Assembly (NCBI GenBank): GCA_032622095.1
Contig: CP136064.1
Span: 109,852,004-109,916,003, forward strand
Source: Siphonodentalium dalli
Taxonomy: Eukaryota; Mollusca; Scaphopoda; Gadilida; Siphonodentaliidae
Direction of reading: 5' to 3'
Length of the DNA stretch: 64,000 bases
Each line of letters starts with the position of its first letter. Position 1 is the first letter of the stretch. Shown one piece after another: positions 60,601 to 64,000 of the stretch. Under the pieces are notes generated by a model that had not been told where the DNA came from, searched no databases, and saw only the letters and a list, made by a program, of their open reading frames with translations. The translations under genes and the position numbers were made by a program.

Positions 60601-63090
60601 GATCCATGCACCGCAGTCAGCATTTCCTGTACATGAAGAAAGAATGGTACGCATTAGCGAAAAATCACCAAGTCGAGACCCATCTAATCAAAGACAAGAT
60701 GAAGGATTTTGGGTTAATCGGCAACAGAAAGTTTTTCCTTCAAAATCAGAGGGTGGGTTCGGTGATGCCGATCCTTTTGGAATGAGCCAGATTGTTCAAG
60801 ATGAGAACTACAGACAGAAACAACATTCTAAAGAACAAGAGAACAAGAGAAGGTCGCCCAGCAAGTCCCCTGAGGATTTATATGGTGGAAACACTGGAGG
60901 GATTCCTTTTCTTGAGACTGGGTCAATGTCAAAGAGCTCAAGGTCACAAAGTATTTCACCTGATAGGAGGGACAAACGGTCTGTAGTGAGTGAAGATCGA
61001 GTCGTATTAATGACTTGTAAATCGAGGAGCAAGTCGCCAGTACAGCGGGTATATAAGGATGATCATGTTTCAACGAAGCAGTATCCTCAAGATGGACGAA
61101 GGTCACCAGAGCAGCGAATATATAGAGATGAAAAGTATCCAGCAAAACTCTCTTCACCAGGAAAAAAGTATTACAGAGATGAAGAAGGTAGAGCTATAGT
61201 TGTACGCTCTGAAGATTTATTGCATGCTGAAGGTAGAGTTGCAGCCCCTCGTGTAAGAGATGATATGTCTTATCAGAAGCAGAAAGATGTTGTTAAATAT
61301 CAGGATGATGTTGGTGACCGAAGGAGTCTATCGGCACAAGATAAATATCAGAGGGAGTTTGATGAAAGGGAAATGTCTCACGACGAGAAGTTTTACCCAC
61401 TGGCAAAGGTCCCAAGGAGTAAATCTTCAGAGGAAATATACTACAAAGATGAGAGCGGTCAAATCCGAAGGCTGTCTCCGGAGAGAAGATCGGCAAAGGC
61501 TGCCAGAAGTAAATCTCCAGAGGAAATATATTATAAAGATGACAATGGTCGAATCCGAAAGCTGTCTCCGGAGAGAAGATCGTCAAAGGTCGCCAAGACT
61601 AAATCTGAAGAGGAAATATATTACAAAGATGAGAGCGGTCGAATCCGAAGGCTTTCTCCAGAGAGTAGATACTATAAAGAAGAAATTAGATGTCAAAGCC
61701 CACCAAGAGAAAATTATGTTAAAGAAGAAACTGTGACTAAGGGCATCTTTCCCATTGACAAATTGTATTATCGAGGTGAAGAAAAATTATCTCATCCTGA
61801 GAATTCTGGAGTACTCGATGAGAGATACAGACAGGTCGAAAGAGCCGGATCACATGAAAAATACTATGTCATCGAAAGGGGTGGAAAATCTAGTCGCTCA
61901 CCAGAAAGTGAGTATTATAGAGATGAAGGTCGAATGCGAATTATCTCATCAGAGAAAGAATATTATGCTGACAGAGGAAATAATCAATATATCAAGCCTG
62001 AAAATATACACTTCAAAGATGAGAAAGATATTGACAGAATTCGACCAGAGATCAAAGGCCATGTAAAAGGTAAAGGAGAACTCAGAATGATTTCTCCCAA
62101 TGAGACTTATGGAAAGGAGAAATATGCCTATCAGGATCCTTCAGTGGAGAGAATTAAATACAAGGATGAGTATGATAAGCAAAGGTCATTCAAATATGAA
62201 CAAGAAGATAACTCAAGGTCAACGTCACTCAAGTATGACCAAGGTGATAGAGAAAGAAAAAGTCCAACACTTGAATCAAGGTACTATATAAAGCAAGAGA
62301 AAGGAGGCTTTAAGAGCAGGTCACCTGAAAGGATCTCCGAGAAAGTTTGTATGAGGAGTATTTCCCCTGAACGAGTTTACTACAGAGATAAGCAAGGTCA
62401 TCTTAGGATGGAATCACCAGAAAAAGAAAGTAAGCAGACAACAGAAAAGTGGGTTGAAGAGAAATCATATACGGATCAAAAGGAAAGAAAGAAGAGTTTG
62501 TCACCAGACCGGAAGATTAAACGAGAGAAAAATAGTATTCCAACTCCAGTTCATAGTTCAAAAGCAGTGAAGAAATCAAAGAAAAAGAAAGAAAAGTCAG
62601 ATAAGGATGATAAAGGCAAGAGTAAATCTGCGATGTCAGAAGGCGGGAGAAGTCTCACTGCAGATGATAAACGGCATCCAGGAAGCAAAGGTGAAGGTCC
62701 CAGTCCAACAGCAAACGAGAGTAAGAGTACAAAATGGAAGACAATTGGGTCAGAGAATGTCACTGTTACCATAACAGCAGGCAAAGATACTGCACGAGAA
62801 ATAACTGGTCAGTATTTTTTATTATTTTACGTAGCAGGTCAATACTTCTCTTAGCTCAGAATTGGACAAGAAAATTTATAACCGACCGATTATGCACTTG
62901 TCAAATCAATGTCAAATAAATAAAAGTACTTTTTTCTCCAGTGCCTCGTTCAAAACTTAATCTCAAGTTATCCACAATTATAAATATTGAAGATCAAAGA
63001 TTATCATCAAGTTTGTCACCTGAAAGGATATATTGTAAAAATCATTTAAAAAGTTCTTGGAAAATTGAAGAATTTTATTCCACAAAGTAA
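30548..63090 (+). CDS. TTC14: TTC14 orthologue, complete, 15 coding exons, 2,004 residues
   Basis: Coding exons: 30548-30696, 32614-32726, 39048-39124, 42528-42650, 43837-43921, 46130-46221, 47675-47712, 48083-48223, 49158-49229, 49896-50015, 51354-51476, 55307-55421, 56764-56852, 58279-62807 and 62942-63090. They sum to 6,015 nt with every junction phase consistent. Domains in order: conserved N-terminus (1-50); S1-type OB fold (about 117-200) starting in the [10 protein letters not shown] segment; family linker; three TPRs (about 298-331, 337-370, 378-411); Lys patch; RS/Ser-rich tract (about 446-550); Lys-rich tract (about 556-625); and a long charged tail with repeats. Human TTC14 is about 770 residues, so the tail is greatly expanded. 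Family knowledge: TTC14 is a poorly characterised protein with S1 and TPR domains; an RNA-related nuclear role is likely but not shown here. Identification of the N-terminal 445 residues is very strong. Confidence 0.94.
31170..32249 (+). mobile_element. hAT transposon derivative (1,080 bp) with 8-bp TSD
   Basis: TIR TAGAGATGGGCGGTT, exact at both ends, and target duplication CTAATTTG (31162-31169 and 32250-32257). The paralogous sequence near 57120-57165 has one CTAATTTG and no insert. The element keeps a short BED-finger reading frame (31289-31399) but no transposase catalytic region. Confidence 0.9.
31289..31399 (+). pseudogene. BED zinc-finger remnant of a hAT transposase
   Basis: Thirty-six codons then TGA, encoding S-P-V-W-K-Y-F followed by K-C-A-A-C-N-I-C. 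The S-x-V-W-x-x-F ... C-x-x-C pattern is the first half of a BED finger; the His pair is lost. It lies in the correct position near the 5' end of 31170-32249. It is a truncated transposase start, not a host gene. Confidence 0.7.
32614..32726 (+). CDS. TTC14: TTC14 coding exon 2
   Basis: 113 nt, acceptor tccacag|A, donor GACG|gtatgt, phases 2 to 1. Encodes [20 protein letters not shown] and on to ELEKGD, aligning with the family's K-F-x-x-x-K-A-D-x-L-F segment. Confidence 0.92.
33941..35422. mobile_element. hAT-like non-autonomous element, 1,482 bp
   Basis: Ends TAGTGCTGGGCGATAT and, inverted, TAGGGCTCGGCGATAT, with perfect 8-bp duplication TTATAAAT (33933-33940, 35423-35430). Sub-terminal ATATCG repeats on both sides. 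Open frames inside do not resemble transposase. Confidence 0.85.
35970..37030. mobile_element. Pearl-like element with CCGTCCGTC tract and 148-bp units
   Basis: Starts TTTTTAGCTCACCTGAGACA, then a CCGTCCGTCGTGCCGTCCAT tract. GGGCCGATTTAGCT recurs 148 bp apart (about 36621 and 36769), with GGGGCCATAACTC in each unit. A further diverged unit lies at 38255-38465, beyond a block of other repeats. Reversed compared with 10690-11616. Confidence 0.6.
37330..38060. repeat. Irregular tandem repeat (TTTCCAAC units)
   Basis: Three to four units with GTCATCAGTT(G/T)GAAATTTTCC, GGAAATTTCCAAC(A/T)CT, GTCC(T/C)(T)GGTCCCTCCCCC and GAACCATGGTC. Similar TTTCCAAC text reappears at 38635 and 55645. It is in TTC14 intron 2. 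Confidence 0.6.
39048..39124 (+). CDS. TTC14: TTC14 coding exon 3
   Basis: 77 nt, acceptor ttttcag|AT, donor TATTTT|gtgagt, phases 1 to 0. Encodes [20 protein letters not shown], a highly conserved TTC14 block ([10 protein letters not shown]). Confidence 0.94.
39203..40812. mobile_element. hAT-like element, 1,610 bp, with nested family C insert
   Basis: Ends CAGTGTTCGCGC and, inverted, CAATGTTCGTGC, with perfect 8-bp duplication GGGAGTAC (39195-39202, 40813-40820). Sub-terminal TTTGGCCAAA/TTGGCCA repeats. The family C element 40080-40465 is nested. It begins only 78 bp after TTC14 exon 3. No transposase seen. Confidence 0.87.
40080..40465 (-). mobile_element. Pearl/Helentron-like element, family C copy 3, one monomer
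   Basis: Reverse-orientation copy with a single core monomer and a CCGTCCGTCTGTC tract. It sits inside the hAT-like element 39203-40812, so it inserted later. Confidence 0.8.
41750..41932 (-). repeat. Fragment of a family C relative
   Basis: Ends in the reverse complement of the family C 5' end (GCGATGCTCTTG). It shares the monomer phrase AATGAAATTTGGTATGTGAG with 51670-51850. No microsatellite tail here. Confidence 0.6.
42528..42650 (+). CDS. TTC14: TTC14 coding exon 4 (S1 domain, first half)
   Basis: 123 nt, 41 codons, phase 0 on both sides, acceptor gttgcag|AGT, donor GTAACA|gtaaga. Encodes [20 protein letters not shown] and on to [11 protein letters not shown]-x-V-x-G-x-V with the following G is the S1 OB-fold signature. 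Confidence 0.94.
42774..43302. mobile_element. hAT-like MITE, 529 bp
   Basis: Ends CAGAGCTGTTAAGTTTC and, inverted, CAGACCTGTTAAGTTTTC, with perfect 8-bp duplication GAATCCAC (42766-42773, 43303-43310). Its ends match those of 9037 and 14114. Confidence 0.85.
43837..43921 (+). CDS. TTC14: TTC14 coding exon 5
   Basis: 85 nt, acceptor ttttcag|GTA, donor GTCAGAG|gtaaga, phases 0 to 1. Encodes [20 protein letters not shown] followed by FQKKDLVR, collinear with the S1 middle of TTC14. Confidence 0.92.
43988..44105 (+). repeat. Truncated SINE body
   Basis: Shares GACCGATTTTCAATCTTGAT, AATGAACATTCATACTGAGT and CAGTGCCTC(T/C)ATAAAT with the SINE at 44281-44510, but has no tRNA-like head. 5' truncation is usual for such copies. 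Confidence 0.65.
44281..44510 (+). mobile_element. tRNA-derived SINE
   Basis: Head with A-box-like TGGTTAGTCCG and a very good B-box GGTTCAAACCC (about 44344-44354), 45-50 nt apart. The body holds GAGACCAATTTTCAACCTTG and CATTCATACTGAGTCAGTGC. A second body without head lies at 43988-44105. Confidence 0.7.
44809..45126 (-). pseudogene. LINE reverse-transcriptase ORF, 3' end fragment
   Basis: In one minus-strand frame: [42 protein letters not shown], then after an in-frame [16 protein letters not shown]. The R-G-D-L-I-E-x-Y-K, R-G-H, R-x-x-x-x-x-x-F-F and W-N-x-L-P run is the C-terminal signature of non-LTR retrotransposon ORF2; the TGA replaces the Trp codon of W-N-x-L-P. A dead 5'-truncated copy in TTC14 intron 5. 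Confidence 0.75.
45127..46129 (+). other. TTC14 intron 5, right part
   Basis: AT-rich intron. It holds a fragment of the GGCCAAAA/AACAAA family at about 45720-45830, also seen at 1645-2130. Otherwise I see nothing. Confidence 0.45.
46130..46221 (+). CDS. TTC14: TTC14 coding exon 6 (S1 domain, end)
   Basis: 92 nt, acceptor tttcag|GA, donor TCCACG|gtatgt, phases 1 to 0. Encodes [20 protein letters not shown], the last strands of the S1 fold, then a Ser/Pro linker. Confidence 0.92.
46353..46461. mobile_element. Palindromic MITE, family B copy 4 (short)
   Basis: TTAACCCTTCCATGACTGGA at the left and CTCCCGTCATGAAAGGGTTA at the right, with the central hairpins lost. It shows the true outer ends of the family clearly. 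Confidence 0.75.
46610..47084. mobile_element. TTAA-flanked MITE, 475 bp
   Basis: AGGCCCACTTAATTTTTGAA at the left, inverted as TTGAAAATTAAGTGGGCCT at the right, flanked by TTAA on both sides. It contains an internal hairpin CAATGGAAG...CTTCCATTG near 46800-46855. The TTAA target suggests the piggyBac group. Confidence 0.78.
47675..47712 (+). CDS. TTC14: TTC14 coding exon 7 (38-nt microexon)
   Basis: 38 nt, acceptor attacag|GGA, donor TACAG|gtactc, phases 0 to 2. Encodes [13 protein letters not shown], aligning with the family's G-x-I-x-x-x-x-x-P-x-Y-Y-R-R. Skipping it would shift the frame. Confidence 0.88.
48083..48223 (+). CDS. TTC14: TTC14 coding exon 8
   Basis: 141 nt, acceptor tttcag|A, donor CACAA|gtgagt, phases 2 to 2. 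Encodes [20 protein letters not shown] followed by [17 protein letters not shown]; corresponds to the helical linker (S.E.....LGF.N......LL) between S1 and TPRs. Confidence 0.92.
48347..48907 (-). mobile_element. Second copy of the 3106-5152 family, opposite orientation
   Basis: Read on the minus strand it begins TAGCTCAACTTGAAAAGGGG, matching the left end at 3106, and ends AAGTTGAGCCTA. It contains two monomers (about 168 bp apart) with the same phrases, for example ATTTAGTCATGCAAAGA and CCAAGATGGC. It lies in TTC14 intron 8. Confidence 0.75.
49158..49229 (+). CDS. TTC14: TTC14 coding exon 9
   Basis: 72 nt, acceptor tttccag|C, donor AAAAG|gtcctg (weak match after GT), phases 2 to 2. Encodes [20 protein letters not shown] and AHK, matching the family's D-x-F-A-x-x-L-R-K-x-Q-x-x-x-W-A segment. 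Confidence 0.9.
49330..49760. repeat. Dispersed repeat shared with 54210-55040
   Basis: Shares CGCTAAATAC..GAA(G/C)TACCTTT, TATGTCCCAG, GGAAACGGAATAA, TTAGCATGAAACT, CAGAGCAACAACAGCTCTA and GAGCCATG..TCTGTTTAA in order. The 54210 copy is split by a family B MITE. Confidence 0.65.
49896..50015 (+). CDS. TTC14: TTC14 coding exon 10 (TPR 1)
   Basis: 120 nt, acceptor tttctag|T, donor GCTTT|gtaagt-like (gtaagta), phases 2 to 2. Encodes a complete TPR ([20 protein letters not shown]) followed by [12 protein letters not shown], almost the same as the vertebrate TTC14 sequence there. Confidence 0.95.
50142..50660. mobile_element. Inverted-repeat element in TTC14 intron 10
   Basis: CAGGCGCATCCTGATTTCA with ATTATAGTTATA...TAACTATAATAGTTGAAT at the left is mirrored by ATAACTATAGTAGTTGAATTCAGGATGTGCCTTTT at the right. 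No clear target duplication. Confidence 0.55.
51354..51476 (+). CDS. TTC14: TTC14 coding exon 11 (TPR 2)
   Basis: 123 nt, acceptor ttttcag|A, donor AAAGT|gtaagt, phases 2 to 2. Encodes [20 protein letters not shown] followed by [15 protein letters not shown], the second TPR and the conserved NA.KY...TL. Confidence 0.95.
51477..53320 (+). other. TTC14 intron 11, left part
   Basis: Apart from the repeat fragment at 51596-51850 I see nothing: AT-rich intron without conserved frames or clear repeats. Confidence 0.45.
51596..51850. repeat. Fragment of a family C relative
   Basis: Begins with GCCC then a T run and GGGACGTATTATGTTAT, the reverse of a family C 3' end. It contains the same monomer as 41750-41932. 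It lies in TTC14 intron 11. Confidence 0.55.
53330..53600. repeat. Two foldback sequences side by side
   Basis: First: AAAGTCATATTGGACTCGAAT ... ATCGAGTCCAATATGACTTT (about 53336-53398). Second, about 53449-53594: CATTATACAATGTTGTG..ACAGTATGT mirrored by ACATACTGTGTGCAACATTG, closing on GTTGTGGTGAAAAGTCATAT. Both contain GTCATATTGGACT. Confidence 0.7.
54210..55040. repeat. Dispersed repeat copy interrupted by a family B MITE
   Basis: Copy of the 49330-49760 repeat, interrupted at 54290-54521 by a palindromic family B element. Confidence 0.6.
54290..54521. mobile_element. Palindromic MITE, family B copy 5
   Basis: TTAACAC..CTTTACTGGAGCTTCC at the left and GCTCCCACCATGAAAGTGTTAA at the right, with two internal CATTCTCTTA(T/A)ATAT hairpins. 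Confidence 0.75.
55307..55421 (+). CDS. TTC14: TTC14 coding exon 12 (TPR 3)
   Basis: 115 nt, acceptor ttttcag|T, donor AAGATG|gtatac, phases 2 to 0. Encodes [20 protein letters not shown] followed by [18 protein letters not shown], the third TPR. Confidence 0.94.
55840..56037. mobile_element. TTAA-flanked MITE, 198 bp
   Basis: AGGGGGACTGTACACTAAAT and inverted AGGGGTACTGTACACTAAAT, flanked by TTAA on both sides (55836-55839, 56038-56041). Arms continue through GGCCATTTA.GGGACCATCT. Confidence 0.82.
56553..56735. mobile_element. Palindromic MITE, family B copy 6 (truncated right)
   Basis: TTAACCGTTTCATGACAGGA at the left, GTGCCAGTG..ATTC hairpin, GGTCAA-type phrase, and a cut second hairpin. 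It ends about 30 nt before the TTC14 exon 13 acceptor. Confidence 0.7.
56764..56852 (+). CDS. TTC14: TTC14 coding exon 13 (non-canonical GC donor)
   Basis: 89 nt, acceptor ttttaag|ATG, donor ATCAG|gcaagt, phases 0 to 2. Encodes [12 protein letters not shown] and on to DNMAPSI. No in-phase GT donor gives a good continuation, while AG|GCAAGT is the consensus of GC-AG introns and joins in frame to the Ser-rich start of exon 14. Confidence 0.82.
56906..57353. mobile_element. hAT-type MITE, 448 bp, intact relative of 31032-32464
   Basis: CAAGCCTGCAAATAGCG at the left and its inverted copy at the right, with perfect 8-bp duplication CAATGAAG (56898-56905, 57354-57361). Sub-terminal hairpins TTTAGTGATGCTA...TAGCATCA(C/C)(C/T)AAAT on both sides. 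It starts 53 bp after the GC donor of exon 13. Confidence 0.87.
57848..58230. repeat. 383-bp imperfect foldback just before TTC14 exon 14
   Basis: The left arm (57848-57965) and right arm (58124-58230) are complementary over most of their length; best part GACCCCTGTCCGGGAATGCT versus the complement of AGCATTTCCGGACAGGTGTC. It ends 48 bp before the exon 14 acceptor. Confidence 0.7.
58279..62807 (+). CDS. TTC14: TTC14 coding exon 14 (4.5-kb RS/low-complexity exon)
   Basis: 4,529 nt open without interruption, acceptor ctttccag|G, donor ATAACTG|gtcagt, phases 2 to 1, residues about 446-1956. It opens with Ser/Arg-rich sequence ([14 protein letters not shown] then SRSP and SYSP dipeptide blocks), as in TTC14 after its TPRs. 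Next come a Lys/Glu tract, three 16-residue R-D-x-R-S-M-E-D repeats (60079-60225), two D-L-Y-E-D-A-L motifs (residues 1092 and 1172), and many S-P-E-x-x-Y-Y-x-D-E units (61150-62450), three of which are exact 90-nt tandem repeats. The open frame can be read on to a TAG/TAA-type stop at 62852-62854 if the donor is not used. Predicted disordered, highly charged, likely phosphorylated; no enzyme domain seen. Confidence 0.9.
60079..60225 (+). repeat. Three 48-bp coding tandem repeats in TTC14
   Basis: GTCTATGG recurs at 60103, 60151 and 60199. The encoded 16-residue unit is (S)R-D-x-R-S-M-E-D-x-(D/E)-R-x-T-x-P-S. Confidence 0.9.
61415..61680 (+). repeat. Three 90-bp coding tandem repeats in TTC14
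   Basis: AAATCT.(C)AGAGGAAATATA starts at 61421, 61511 and 61601. The encoded 30-residue unit contains K-S-x-E-E-I-Y-Y-K-D-(E/D)-x-G-(R/Q)-I-R-(R/K)-L-S-P-E (Lys at residues 1494, 1524 and 1554). Confidence 0.93.
62915..62924 (+). terminator. Overlapping AATAAA poly(A) signals inside the last intron
   Basis: Two overlapping AATAAA hexamers lie 60-70 nt after the stop codon reached if the last intron is retained (62852-62854). They could end an alternative, shorter TTC14 transcript. Use is not shown. Confidence 0.35.
62942..63090 (+). CDS. TTC14: TTC14 coding exon 15 (terminal, stop TAA)
   Basis: 149 nt, acceptor tttttctccag|TG with a strong pyrimidine tract, entering in phase 1 and ending at TAA 63088-63090 with the frame kept. 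It encodes [20 protein letters not shown], then [26 protein letters not shown]. The S-P-E-R-x-Y motif continues the repeat style of exon 14, which supports it as coding rather than intronic. Confidence 0.7.
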
Positions 63091-63457
63091 TCCAGACATC
63101 CAATATTTTCTAGAATTCTTTAAAAAATGAAATTAATACTCTCCATATTATTTGTTGTATGCTATAATTGTCTCCCAAAAAATAACTTTTCAAGGGAACT
63201 ATAGAAATAACCAACATCCGTCCGTCCATCTGTCCACCACACATATTGGGTACATTCATTGTGTAATCAACTCCTCCCACAGTTTCCAATGTAGAGAATT
63301 TAAACTCCAGGATATAGTTACCAATATAATGCTGATCAATGTGTCATATGTATATAATTTAATAATAAGCTGTCAATCTACGAAATACTGTAAAACAGTT
63401 GGCTGCCACATACTTTGCTATTAACCCTTTACCCAACAAAACGGCCAAAAACGCCCA

Positions 63458-63463
63458 AATAAA
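63458..63463 (+). terminator. TTC14: Candidate TTC14 poly(A) signal
   Basis: AATAAA 368 nt after the spliced stop codon, before the double hairpin at 63557-63776. It is the clearest canonical hexamer I noticed downstream; the region is AT-rich, so this is a modest call. Confidence 0.35.
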
Positions 63464-63556
63464 GCTTCAACAGCCTAAAATAAACAGCCATACAAATATG
63501 GATATCATTGGAACCGGTTCATTGACCACATTGTGATGGTTACAGTTATGCCCTGT

Positions 63557-63776
63557 GCCAATGCATTCTCTTATATATGCGAGTCGACCATAGGTCGCCT
63601 CGCATATATAAGAGAATGCATTGGCCTAAAAAAAAAAAAAATTCTTACATTTTTTATAATATTTTTATACATTCTTTGACAATTTTATCATTTTTAATAT
63701 GTGTTAAGCCAATGCATTCTCTTATATATGCGAGGCGACCTATGGTCGACTCGCATATATAAGAGAATGCATTGGC
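63557..63776. mobile_element. Family B copy 7: pair of 69-bp hairpins
   Basis: Two near-perfect hairpins, 63557-63625 and 63708-63776, each GCCAATGCATTCTCTTATAT ... ATATAAGAGAATGCATTGGC. The loops (TCGACCATAGGTCGC and GCGACCTATGGTCGAC) are themselves reverse complements, so the pair also forms one larger inverted repeat. Confidence 0.85.
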
Positions 63777-64000
63777 ACAGGGCTGATGCCAGTTGATCAA
63801 TCAATAAGTAGATGTTTTGAGTCATAGTTGTCTCTTTCAACTTCACGTGTATTTTCCTCAGAAATAATCTGACAGTTGTATGCTCGTTAAACTTCTATCT
63901 TCCAGTTATGGTGGTTCTCCTGTGAAATGACAGATTAAATTGAAAGTGATAACTCTTGCTTCGATTAATGTTATGAGTTATAACCGAAAAGTTATTGGAA

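Overview
This is animal (metazoan) nuclear DNA, AT-rich, with small exons in long repeat-filled introns. It carries parts of two conserved protein-coding genes arranged head to head. I infer a bivalve mollusc or a close lophotrochozoan. The basis is the repeats: arrays of roughly 150-175 bp monomers followed by GACGGACA/ACGG microsatellite tails, as in the 'pearl' type elements described from bivalves. The species cannot be named from this window.

Minus strand, 24833 down to 2298 and on past the left edge: the 5' part of an APPBP2 (amyloid protein-binding protein 2 / PAT1) orthologue. I place seven coding exons, with every junction phase consistent, encoding 253 residues collinear with the N-terminal part of APPBP2. 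Its introns hold a higher-order tandem array (3106-5152), pearl-like elements, a 174-bp array touching exon 2 and several palindromic MITEs.

24834-30547: the divergent intergenic space. It is filled by a 1.2-kb long-TIR element, a dense cluster of palindromes with a 633-bp duplication, a TA-flanked MITE and a tRNA-derived SINE. A perfect X-box (RFX-type) site and a CRE palindrome are possible promoter elements.

Plus strand, 30548 to 63090: an apparently complete TTC14 orthologue. I assemble 15 coding exons (2,004 codons, all phases consistent) with an S1-type RNA-binding domain, three TPRs, an RS/Ser-rich tract and a very large C-terminal extension. The extension is encoded mainly by one 4.5-kb exon and contains repeated S-P-E...Y-Y-K-D-E motifs. 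One intron is of the GC-AG class, and the last intron could be retained to give an alternative C-terminus. Its introns contain at least five hAT-like elements with 8-bp target duplications (one nested in another, with a paralogous empty site in the same window), two TTAA-flanked MITEs, a LINE 3' fragment and a SINE.

Both genes encode TPR-type scaffold proteins, but I see no evidence that they work together beyond their divergent arrangement. I found no rRNA gene, intact tRNA gene, CRISPR array or prokaryotic-style operon. The most unusual content is the TTC14 C-terminal repeat expansion and the modular array-plus-microsatellite elements.
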